NCBI GenBank assembly: GCA_949130495.1
Contig: OX422223.1
Span: 82,007,751 to 82,071,750, forward strand
Direction: 5' to 3'
Source: Sambucus nigra
Taxonomy: Eukaryota; Streptophyta; Magnoliopsida; Dipsacales; Adoxaceae
Length of the DNA stretch: 64,000 bases
How positions within the stretch are numbered: position 1 is the first letter of the stretch; the number at the start of each line of letters is the position of its first letter. The notes under the pieces are model-generated. The model saw only the letters and a program-made list of their open reading frames with translations. It ran no database searches and was not told where the DNA came from. The position numbers and the translations under genes were made by a program. Shown one piece after another: positions 46,952 to 60,200 of the stretch.

Positions 46952-49900
46952 CAAACCTATTAAGATGTGAGTTTATTCTGCAAAAATCATAACTATTACT
47001 CCTAACAATTTCAATTTTTAATTTTATGCGCGTCCACCACTGATCTGGTAGCTGAAATTAATTTTCCATAATGTTAGATATACGCATACCCATGTATGTA
47101 TGCACATAGGTGCGCATGCATACCATATGCATTAGGCTGAGCAGCTCCCGTTTTTATTTGGAGTGACATCACCATCTTTTGTTTGATCACTTAGATTATG
47201 GGACTGACGTTTAATCCAATGCTGCCATGCGAAGCACAAGAAAAGTGCTCTGAGCCAATACACACGCACCTAAAACGTACAAATCTTTGCAAGGTTGAAG
47301 GCGAACATGTGCATCCACGTAGGTATGCACACAGCTAGAAAGAAAAAAGTGTGAATTCCTTTCAACGATGAGGTTTTTGAAAATTAAGAACACATGCTTA
47401 AGCACGACCAACTACTTTAGAGAAGCGAGAAAAACATAATCACAGGCACATATTTATAAAGGTGGATGGAAGTGACAGATATGCAAGTTAAATTAGAGAA
47501 AGGAAATAAATATATCTTTTGTATGCTATGACTTATACAACGTAGTTTATTGTGCTCTTCTTTTTTATGTATAGATTGTTATGTGCAACTGTAGTTTTGT
47601 TGAAGAGTTACAAGCATAGTTGTCAAATCGCGAATCGTATCGTGAATCGTTTACCCTCCAAATCGTGAATCATGAATCGAATCGTGAATCGAGCAGGTCG
47701 AATCGGAACCAAAAGATAATAATGTAGTAAAACATACGTAAATGGATTTAACACTATAGAATTGGTAATTAAGAATGATATGACAAAAAAACTAATAGTA
47801 GCACGTGATAATATACCAAAATATGGCACAAAAATTAAACGTAGCACATGCTCTCATTCATTTTAAGCTTAAAAATGTAAAAAACAAAAATAAATCATAA
47901 AAAGTCATTAATTAATAAACAACCCAAAATATTAAAACAGCCTACAAATATTAATTTAGAAAATTAAACAGTTAAACTATATTAAAAAAACGTACAAGTA
48001 TTAATTTAGAACAATTAAACAGTTAAATTATATTAAAACAGCCTACAAATATTAAAATATATTAATTTAAAACAGTAAAATATATTAATTTAACAAAAAA
48101 GGTTTATAACAAACAAAAACAAAAAGAGTAAAAACGGCCCTTCATTTAATAACAGAAAATAGTGTAAAAACCATTAGTTAATAACTTCTTTTATAACAAA
48201 AAAAAAAAAACACAAAAAACGGCCCTTATAACAAAAAAAAACAGCAAAAGGTTTTAAAACTAATATTTAATAACTTTTGTGTCTTACAGATTAAAACAAA
48301 AGGTTTTATAACAAAAAAAATAAACAAAACAGCTAAAAGCCCCTTCCGATTTGCAAAAACAGCAAAAACGCAGCAATAGATGGCTTCGGTTTGCAGCAAC
48401 AGGTTTCGTATGGCTTCAGTTTGCAGGTTACGGCTGGATTAGGGCTTCGGTTTGCAGGTTACGGCTGGATTAGGGCTTCGGTTTGCAGGTTACGGCTGGA
48501 TTAGGGCTCGTACAGCAATAGATGGCTTGGGTTTGAGAGAAGCAGCAGTCGATTAGGGCTCGTAAGGTTTTTTTTGTTGTTACAAAGAGTTAAAGTAAGT
48601 CGCGTGTGCCGAAAAAGGGTTTTAAAAAACCTACTTTACTGAATCACATTAAGGGACGATTCACGATTCCAAATCGAATTGTACGATTCCAAACCGAATC
48701 GTCCGATTAATCGAACAACTACAATTCACCTCTTGATTCGAATCGTTCGACCCTTGAATCGAACCGAATCGGACGATTCGAATCGCGAATCGGACGATTC
48801 GACTCGCGAATTGGACGATTTTGACAACTATGGTTACAAGGCATAAATGATAGCCAAAGGATATAATTTTGGGGAAGTTATATGTCTGATTTAATGTACT
48901 GTTAATAACTATGGAGGTGCACCGTGAGCCTCAATGATACACCAACATATCCGGAACTAAAGGGAGAAAAGTCATTATCAATGAAGACTAGGAGATTTTG
49001 TTGCTCATTTTATAATTTGCTCCCCGTCTGCCTTTAATAATGCTTCTTTGATTCACTTTTTAAATTAAGTAAATTATGCTGCGTTTGTTCACCTAATGAC
49101 TATTTATACAATAGACACCCTTCAAAAATGTCCTGATAGAATGGATTTGTTGGCCAAGTTGTGCTGTTCATTGTTTTTTTGGGCAAATCTAACAACTGTG
49201 ACCATTTGAGAACTATTTCCAAATTTTGTACCTATAACATGAACAATGGACGAGTTATCGAGTCCTCTTTAAAAAAGATGAGAAAAAAGAAGCTATATGT
49301 TTCTGAAGTGGAATATTGAAAAATAAGCCTCCCTGTAGTCTTTCCTTTACAGATTCCTCTTACAGTCACCTCGTTCATCATTTTACCCGAAATTATCTAT
49401 CTTTATCAGAACTAAAATTTATTATTTTAAATGTATGAATTGGAATTTGGGATTATGAGAGATAATCTGGGAATGGGAATTGTTTCCTCTTGTGCAGGTG
49501 ATATCCATTTATATCCTGTTCCTGTCAAAACACAAGGGGGTGAGAAGCTTGAGCTACAAGTATGCATGCTCTAGTCCTTATGTTCTTTTGATCATTTATG
49601 TTCCTAGTTATAGCCATGGAACTTTTGACCTTCCACATCTTTTGTACATATTACCCTATTAGTAATTTATGTCATCAGTACAAGATCGCGTTTAATTGAA
49701 CAACCCAGGTCTTTATAAGTGATTTGAATTTTTACAGTTGAGCACCGGAGATTCTGTTATGGATGTGAGGCAGTTTCTTCTTGATGCTCCAGGGACCTGT
49801 TTCTTCACGTGCTATGATTTATTACTGCATACAAAGGATGGTTCGGTTCATCATCTAGAAGACTACCAAGAAATCTCTGAAGTTGCCGATATTACTACTG

Positions 49901-52900
49901 GTGACTGCTCCTTGGAGATGGTTGCTGGTATGCTGACTTCTCTATATGCCTGCTTTTGTAATTGATGTGCATAACTAAAAATCAAAATGTTTTCTCACTT
50001 TGTTTCGCTTATTGCATTAGAAAAGCAGTTCATTAGTTACCTTATGCATGCAAAAATGGATTTCAGGAAGGAAAAGGGCCAGCCCTTAGTTTTGAGTGCC
50101 CTAAGTTAGCTTTAAAATGGGGCCATTATACTTATTGACAAATCATTTTTTGTTTAATTTATAAATATGCACAATAAGCGCATAAATAACTAATGAGAAT
50201 TACAGTTACAAATGACGTTGAACAACCCAAAAATGCCCACCCCGGTTTTGGTGCTTCATTAATAGCATAATTCAGGTCACAATATACTTCGGAATCAATG
50301 TTACAATGATGTAAAAATATGAGCTTATCACGAGGTTATAATTGTGGTTCTAACTTAAAAATAACTGTTGCAGCGTTATATGATGATAGATCTATCAGGG
50401 CTCATGTTCACCGCAGTAGAGAACTGCTTTCTCTTTCTACACTGCACTCCTCATTATCAACGTCACTTGCATTACAGCATGAGGCAGAGAGAACCACATC
50501 TGCAAACTCAGGAGGTTTGATATATTTATCTCGCAACATGTCTTTTTATGGTTTTATTTCCCTTATTTAGAGCTCCAACAGGGCAGCCAAAATAGTTTTT
50601 TGCATTTTTTTTAAATTGCTCCAGCAGAGCTGCCATAATAGGTTTATAGCATTTGTGTGGTTAAAAATGTGCCCATTTTTGCCAAGAATAAGGCTGCCTA
50701 GGCGCTGCCAAATGAGTACAACATTTGGACGCGACAATTGTAACGCTACTCATGCGAATCTCTTACCCAGTCTGCTGGATTTGGAATCAAAATTATGACT
50801 GCGCTAAAATAGAAGTGGATATTTTTAATGACATGGCAATGCGTTTTGCCCATTTTAGGGCTCATCTAATCACAAAGATGGGAAAAATGTTTTACTTGGA
50901 TCATATTTTTTAAGCTAAACTTCTCCATGGATAATAATAATATTTGAAGTTAAAATATCAATTTGGAAAGTGTCCAAGATTCCATATTTTCCATTGAAAA
51001 TGTGTGCTATCAAACGCACACACAATTGTTGTTTTTCCCTTTATTTGTTTAAACACTGTTATACAAATTAGATGAGAGACTTAACAAGCTTAATTATGGA
51101 TTTTTACTATTATCTAGATCCGACAAAAGTTGAAGTTACGGAGCTTGAGAGTTTGGGTTTCATGGAGGATGTTTCTGGTTCACTTACTAATTTGTGGTCG
51201 TCGCCTTCTAAAGAGATCAAATGTGTGGAGAGTATTGTGTTCTCTTCATTAAATCCGCCTCCAAGCTATAGAAGGTTTGTTTTCTATTAGCAAATTCTGT
51301 ATTGGAAAAACTAATTTTAACATTGTAAAATACACATAGCTTTGTATGTGAAGATTCGTTGTTAATATACTGAAAATTTATGGGACTCTGCTGCCGATTT
51401 CTAAGTATGTGTATATACTTATCACACAAAAATTTGTGTGTTATCTTCAGGCTTCTCGGGGATTTGGTTTATTTGGATGTTGTAACACTGGAAGGAAATA
51501 AATATTGTATTACGGGGACCACCAAAGTGTTCTATGTCAACTCAAGCTCAGGGAATAGCCTTGACCCGAAGCCGACTAAAAGCGCTCTTGAAGCAACCAC
51601 CCTTATTGGACTCTTGCAAAAAATAAGTTCCAAGTTCAAGAAAGGTAGCAAAATTGTGATTACAGAAACTTACTCTTTTGGGCTCTGAGTCGCTTAACCA
51701 GATTAGTTTTGATTATTATTTTCCTCATTCTGTCTTTTGATATTGAAGCTTTTCGAGAAATTTTGGAGCGGAAGGCCTCTGCACATCCTTTTGAAAATGT
51801 CCAATCTCTTTTGCCATCCAATTCATGGCTAGGGTTGTACCCTGTTCCTGGTGAGTTCAATATGATGAAATGAAAATTGATATATATATATATATATATA
51901 TGTTGTAAATAAAGATACAGGATATGCTTAAGTTTTCATTCATCTGTTTATATTTCACTACAATTTTTGTGACAATTATTGAGAACATCTGTGCTGCGCA
52001 AGTAGAAGTGTAAACAGCAGAAGAAAAATAAGTTCAACACTTTGCTGTCTAGATTCTTGTTATATACGTGTGTCTATCTTACACCAGTATAATAAGATAC
52101 CTATGTTTTTCAGTAGAAGTTTATTTGAGATTTTCATTAAGGCTTCGTTTAGTTTGTGGTAAAATATCCTTCACTTAGGTGAAGCGTATACTGGTGAGAA
52201 GTATTTTCATAATTTAAGAATAAATGTTGTTTTCTATTTATTCCTAATTCACATACTATAGCATCTACACTTATTTACAATTTCACACGAACAACATTTT
52301 TAGCGCCCAAGAGGTGAAAATACTTTTCACCATTTTACTTTCCACCTAGATGAAAAATAGTTCACTCGAGTCAAACGGAGCCTAAGGGTAATGAATTTCG
52401 TGTTATAGATTTCCTCGAAGTCCTTAGCAATTCATTTATGGGTTCCTTTGATTTTAGAGCACAAACGCGACGCAGCTAGATCAGAGAATGCGCTAACACT
52501 TTCATTTGGAAGCGAGTTAATTGGCATGCAAAGGGACTGGAACGAAGAACTGCAATCTTGTCGGGAGTTTCCCCATGTAACTCCTCAGGAAAGGTGTATA
52601 TGACATCTTATTCATGTTGCTTGCTATAGCTGTGTATTTTAATATAAATTGTCTCTTTTAGTTTTTGGGTAAGTGCAAAAAACTCTTCTGAACTATATAT
52701 TTTTTCAAGGACCCCCAAAACTATTTTCAATATGAAAAACACCCAAATTAGGCAATTTGTTGCACTGCCCTTTTTTAGGGAGTATTAGAGCAATAAGGGA
52801 TGATGATTTTAAGTGATACATAGGAGGTATTTGCAACAAAGTTTATTGTCCAGGGGAGTCTTTTTGCACTAGAAATAGTTTAGGGTGTCTCTTTCAAAGG

Positions 52901-54225
52901 ATACATACTTGGGGGGATTTTTGGCACTTCATCTTTAGTTTTTATTAGTAGTGTTGTTGAACCTGGTGGTTTTAGCATTGCCTTCATGCTTATATGGAGA
53001 ATTTTTATTGCAGGATCTTGAGGGATAGGGCTCTTTACAAAGTGACTTCGGACTTTGTTGATGCAGCAATAAGTGGTGCTATTGGAGTCATCAGCAGATG
53101 CATTCCACCAATTAATCCAACAGATCCAGAATGCTTTCACATGTTAGTACAACCTAAACACAATAAGCATATTTCTGTAACTCATACATTTCGACAAGTG
53201 ATTGGCCGGATAACATGATTTTAACTATCATTATGATCAGTCAACTGTATAGCATAGATGAAATTATTTACTTTTGATGTTCAGTCAATACTGAACATGT
53301 TTTCCTGTTCAGTAGTTATTCACTTTATTTCTTTGAAGTGTTATATATCCTTGGATCATAATTGTCTTCTTAGCACTATATGTATATAAACTAGGGATGG
53401 CCCACGCTGATGGTGCTGTTGTAATTATACTCTCAGTATATTTGTGCAGGGACAGAACTATGCATCGTGCTAGCAACACGCATCATGAGCACAACATAAT
53501 TTTATAATTTCTAAAATTGCAGGACTATAAATATGAGTTTTTATTGTTGAGTTGGGTCAAAATAATGCATGCGAGGGAAATAACCTTCCATATAGGTTGA
53601 GAGGGAAGAAACCTTTCATACAAACGCAAAATAATGCATTTTTTTTACCCCTAGTTGTGTTAGTAATTTGTAATTACAATATTTTCCATAAACGCATTGT
53701 TGCTAAAATGACGTTTGACTGCTAAATGGCAAATCTTGAATCGATCATCCGCGAGTTGTCCTACATAAACCAAGACCACTGTTTGTGCTTTTTCCTCGTG
53801 ACAGTGTATGTGTGCTTCTATATTTAAATTTTGTTTGGTTCATTTTCGATGGTGAAAAGATCTTATCTTTCGCTAGGGTCAAATTAAGCCCACTGAAAAC
53901 AGAAGAAAACTAAGATATCATTTATCACATTTTTCTTTCTTTTCTGAAGATAGACGAAGTTAAAGAATACATGCGATTTGATTTAACAAAGCAAAAGATG
54001 TGTTGGATTCAAACTAGAATTAGTGAAACTTTCTTTTGTTTATTCATTTATATTTTGAACGTGTCGCGTCCCCTTCACAGTGTAATCATATTCCGTCTTT
54101 TTACTATCCATATAAATTAAGAAGGGACCAAATGGCTCGCTTCAGCTTTTATACATGTGGGGCTCGCACATGCGGTGATTGGTGTTCTATATGGATATAA
54201 ATCTATATTTATATCTATGTCTATC

Positions 54226-54269
<44 letters not shown>

Positions 54270-57200
54270 CACACTTTTGGTAAATAATATAGACCTCCGT
54301 TTTTTTTTTTTTCATAACCCTGAACCTCCACACGAACAAGCCATTTCTGTGCAAGCTAAACAAGGGGACGCTGTGCAAGAGCCACTCTCACACACGCTCC
54401 ACTTCAAAACAGGTGTCCAGGGCGAAATGAACCCGGGACCGTGCGCCTAACCTACAATCTAGAGCTCGCCCTTACCGCTGGAGCAACCAGGGTGGACCGA
54501 GACTTACGCTAATCTTATGAATGAAAAAGCCAATTATTTTTCGAGCATTACAATATCCTCTACGGATTTGCATGAAGCCTTTTTTTTTCTCTTAAAAAGA
54601 ATTACACTCACCTTCCTCTTGTTTCAAATTTGCCACTTTAACTTCTCTTCTGTTGTTTCCTATATTAGGTATGTTCACAACAATATATTCTTTAGTTTTG
54701 CTGTGGATGCGGACCTCGAGCAGCTGTCCAAGAAGCATTCATCAGATATTAATATATCCGAGAAGGCTAGCGAAAAATTATCACATGGAGTTGTTAAGGT
54801 TAATGGGGAAAAATCCAGTGGCTCAAATCTGGAGCATGCTAATGGTGCGATGGATTTGGCTCCTGATGGCCCCACTGAGGCACAGTTGGCTGAAAGCGAG
54901 CAAGCCACATATGCGTCTGCAAATAATGATCTGAAAGGCACCAAGGCATACCAGGAAGCTGATGTTCCTGGACTGTATAATCTTGCTATGGCCATTATTG
55001 ATTACAGGGGTCATAGAGTAGTAGCACAGGTTTGTATTCAACACTTGAATCACCTTTATTCTCGTAGGGAGGGTGGCTGATGTTTTTGAAAATATTGTAC
55101 ATTACATGGACTCCTTCCTTGTTTTTTTATTTTTGTTATTTATAATTACAGTTACCTGGAGGGTTAAGGCTGCATACATCTAACCCCGCAGTGGTGGGAG
55201 CCTCTGGGTTTGCCCTTTTTATAATTCCAGTTGCCTACCCTCTTGTTTAAATATTGCACTTGCCTCCCCTCTTGTTAAAATTTCACACTCATCTCCTCTC
55301 TTGATTTATTTTGTACTGCTCGGTAACATGCTGCAAAAGGTAGTGACTGTAAAAATATTGAAACAAGAAGGAAAACAGGTGTAATATTAGAAATAAGAGG
55401 GGATGTGGGTGTATTATTTGAAACAAGTGGATAGACATCCATAATTTTGGAAAATAAGAGGGCAGGTTCATGCAGTTTAGGGAGGCTGATGTTTTTGAAA
55501 ATATTGGTAGTTAGATTTACTCTCCTCTCTCTCTCTCTCTCTCTCATAAAATAATTGCAGGTACTTCCCTTTGTGTTTGAATGTTACACTGACCTCCCTT
55601 CTTGTTTAAATATTACACTCATCTCCTCTCTTGTTTTATATGTGTACTTCCTGGTACCCCTGCTGCTAGGGGTAATGAGTGTCCAAATTTTGAAACACAA
55701 GGGAAAGCAGGTGTAGTATTTGAAACAATAGGGGAGGTGGGTCAAATATTAGAAACAAGACAGAAGGTATCCGTAATAATGAAAAACAAGAGTGCAGGTT
55801 CATGTAATTTACCCAAGTCCTCTGATAATAAGATAGAGTAGTGCGCTATAAGACTTCCTATGAGCTTTTATTCTTTTCACCCATTATCCCGTTTCTGTTT
55901 TGTAAACTTCCCACAATTGATTTGGTGTCTATGGAGTATTTTTCAAAATTGTGTTCTTTACCTGTAGTACAGTATTGGTTTTCTTTATATCTGCCAGTTT
56001 CTCTCAAAGCTTGTTCTTCCTTAGCAGTCATATTTTGGCTTTAGCCTTGCTCTCCCTTCCTTGAGCTTGAAGAAGAATTTTTTATTTGTTTCTATTTTTC
56101 TTTCCATCTATTCTTCTGATTGTCAGCTCCCTCATGCGTCTTGCAGAGTGTGTTACCTGGCATCCTTCAAGGTGATAAATCAGACTCCCTCCTGTACGGT
56201 TCTGTTGACAATGGCAAAAAAATTTGCTGGAATGAAGACTTTCATTCAAAGGTGAGAAAATATGGATGATGGCATTTTCTTAAATGCCATCAATTTATCG
56301 GTATTGCATATTTGTTATGCATAACAAAAAACTTGTTCAACTCTTTCCATGATACGAACTTTTGCTTCCTTGGTATTAAAAAACATTATCCTCAAGAAGA
56401 GATTGCAACTTGATATGTAATTTTCATGTAATTCATGTATTTGAAATATAACAAGTCATGGAAAGGAGCGCAAGAAGATTTTACAAATGAGCTTCCACCT
56501 CACATGGTGAGACTACCCACCTCCCACAAGGGTAGACAAGTCCAATATGGACAGTTTCACACCCTTTCGGCTGATTTAAAACGTGGAAGGCTACCCTGGT
56601 TGTGTAGCTCATTTTCTTTCTTTAATAAAAATGTAACTATAGTGGAAGCTGTACCCATCTAGAGTTTTTAAAATTTATATAAATGGAAATTTATTAAAAG
56701 AAAAAGAAAGAAAGCAAAAGAAATGCATTAACTACATATAGATCTAATACATATGAATGCATAATATTTTAGCCTTTCCAGCCATTTTATTTTGAAATCC
56801 TGTCACGTTGGATGTTTAGTGTTAATTTCATGTATTATTGAAGTAATGAGTTTGCCCTGTGTTTCTTGTTGTATTAGCAAGGGAGTCGTGATGAACTGAT
56901 GATGGATATAATCTGGTTAATTAACACCTTAATATAATATGTTAGTACTTTATAAATATTGTGAGGAATTCCACTTTTTGGTAGCTGCATGTGGTGGGCA
57001 ATTTATCTAGTCCAGGAATTAAAAGTTAACAGTTATTTTGGAAAAAAATTATTCCTCTTCGAAAGTGAACAGCCTATTGAATGTGTTGTCTATCTAATAG
57101 CTTGATGTCTTAGCCGGTAGTTTCTTAAAAGATTTCCATCTGGCTGTAATTGTCTTGTGTTCCGGAGTCATAGATGAATGTTAAATATACCATTCCTGAG

Positions 57201-60200
57201 GAAAACTCTGGACAAGACCGCATTTACCTTTTCCGTTGATGGGCATCACTGCATTATATACTTTAGAGGCATCATGTGTGTGATTTAGACACAGGAATCC
57301 ATAAAGGGAACTACCAAGAACTGCAAGGAAACCTACCATATGGAAGTTATTTAGCATTTGTGAAAACTTTAAAGAAAAGAATAGATATCCTCTAAGAAGC
57401 ATGTATATGTTTACAACATACAAAGCCTCATGTTTAATATTATGTATATTTTATTTATATACAAAACAATACAATCAAATATCAACATTGTTTGTATCCA
57501 GTTAGGAATTATACAGAATTTTTCATATCATCAAAATTTTACCACATATAAATTGAAATAGTAACCTGAAGTAATCATCATATCGCCAACGTAGACAGAC
57601 ATGTCAAACTATACCTCTATTAGTGTGCTTGATATTCCGATAATTATGATCTCTCTTTTTAGTATAATCTCCCTTGACCTACTTTTTTAGTATTGATGCA
57701 TCAGTGTCCAAAATTAAGAATCTATATATTAAATTATGGAAACGTCAAAATAGTATTGGACCCGTAGAATGTCTGAAGTGTGACTCAAAGACGTTGCAAT
57801 CGTAGAATTATCTGTTCTCCATGGGCTCATATTCTATTGGCGTAAATATGATTTATATACACTTGCATATATACGAGTTCTCTTAAGCGAACTAAAAAAA
57901 TGGGCTTAAAAGGTGGACCTCTCCTTTTTGAGGTAAATGAATGAAGTTTTGAGTCGATTTGATGGAGCTGATCTCCTTACTGAGGAGACCGTCTACTCTA
58001 AATTCATTAAAAGATTCAATAAATTTATCAACAAGAATCTGTGAAAACAACTGCCTAACTCCGAAAATTCCTCCCTCTGTTAACCGGTATTAACCTTGTT
58101 TATTGTGGGGTGCTCTACCATTAGCATGGAATTGGAAATTCGGAAATTATTAGTCGATGTATTACACTCTCTTATAATGAACACCTTTATTCCATTTGGT
58201 TGTGGAACTGGTAATGAGGAGACTTGGATAGGACTTTTATTTGCATGATTGCATACCTTTTTAAGATTATATTCCACATCTGTCTTGATGCCTGTTTTAA
58301 AAAGATTCTCGAGTGATGTTACTTAGTCCTACAAATATGTTTTATTTACGGTCATTGTGGTTCTAATATAACCAATCATAGGTACTTGAGGCTTCGAAAC
58401 GCCTCCGTCTGAAGGAACATGCAGTCCTTGATGGATCTGGAGATGTGTTTAAATTAGCTGCACCAGTAGAATGCAAGGGTATTGTCGGAAGTGATGACAG
58501 GTGATTCCTATAATTGGTTTTCTTTTAATCTGGCTAAGTTTCTTATGTTATTTGAAGTTCCTTCTTTTTTAATGGGTCAGTGCACTTTTTGACGCGGTGC
58601 ACGTGTTAGAGTTGGCTGGCTCATGACTAACCCCTCCCAGACTTGTCGGCTCTTTTATTTAGTGCTTATTTATTTATATATTTCCCTTTTTATAGTTCCT
58701 TGTATTAAAGGACCTCTGAATGTTTTTCTGGATTGTTAAGATATAATGATTACCCAAAGTTGAGAGACAAGTGAGAATATGATTGAACCCTAGTCGAGTT
58801 GTGCTATGTTGTTAGTTTGCCTACTTCTTACTGCAAAAAATTTACACTTCAGAAAATTGTGTAATAAATTTACCAAACTGGGAATGAAAGCAGTAAACTG
58901 CCAAATTAAGCATCTTCGCAATTCCTCATTCTGATCCTTTGCTCTTTGAGTATATTTGAAGGCTACTCATGGACAGATAGATGTTTCTGATCAAATACAT
59001 TGTATTAAATCACAGGTTAATATAATGGTCTAAATTCTGAATCCAACTTTTTGATAATATGAATATCATTAAGCAACATCAAACTGGTTCAATTTGTATA
59101 CATATCAGCCAAATCATGCTTTAACCCTACATCCTTCTCTTTCTGAATGTTGCTTCAAGTCCAGGCATTATCTTTTGGACCTTATGAGAGTCACTCCCCG
59201 CGATGCAAACTATACTGGACCAGGTTCCCGATTTTGTATTTTGAGACCTGAATTGATTACTGCCTTTTGCCAGGTGGGTTGCAGTTGCCCTTACCCTCAC
59301 TTAGGTTATAATTCAAGAAACCACCAAACTATTGCTCAGATTGTAAATACCCTGTAGCGTTGCTAGAAACCCCTATATGTAAACTATGAAAAAGCTGCAA
59401 GTACCTCCTTGTGTCTTGCTAAAAACCATTCCTAGTTTTACCGGGGGCATTGCAAACAATTTTTGCAAAATTAATAGTTTAGGGGGATATTTGCGACTAT
59501 TGTAATAGTTCAGGAAGGTTTCTTGCAATTTACTCTACGCGTAAATTTTATTTCTGGAACGGTTTTCTTGCATTCTTCTCCAATCTGAACTGGCTTAATT
59601 TGAAAAGGCCGAAGCGACAGAGAAGTCGAAATCTTGTTGTAAGACTGAGGAATCCCCCGTAGCCACTGATTGTCCAAAAGTTGATAATGTTGTAGAACAA
59701 GTTGAAACTGAGGCAAAAGAAGCCCTGGAAACATCTGACACGCAGGTAGTTGATGTTCTTTTTGCTAAATATATTCCATGATGCAGTTCAGTTTAAATTA
59801 CCATGAAAGCTATATACTATATAGTAAGAAAGTGATGGAAATTAGGAATGATGAAGTTTCAGGATTCAAGAAAACTACCTGTCATTTTATTTTTATAGGT
59901 TAAAACAATGGGTCTCAAGGTCATATTTTATTGTATTTCTCCTTTTATGTTATGAACCACCGACACTCTTCCAGAGGTCACGTAACGCGTCGGACTTTGA
60001 TATGTAGGACATGTGTTGGACAGGAAATAAACTTTTCAAACTCTTTTCCATCACCTTTGGACACGTTGACCGACTTGCTTAGACATGCTAGATGACACAT
60101 TCCAAACACTTTTTTGGAATTATAGATGTACTCTTTTTAATAAAAGGGGTCTAAAGTGTAATTTTTTTCATTGCTTTTCTTTATTTAAAGTGTTCACTAC

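Noticed and set aside
51660..51860. 66-codon minus-strand ORF
   Set aside because: Shadow of FMT exon 7 and its flanking introns.
54517..54668. Upstream extension of the exon 10 ORF as coding
   Set aside because: It is open by chance. A canonical TATTAG acceptor at 54667-54668 joins exon 9 to exon 10 in frame at the conserved HM-YVHNN position.
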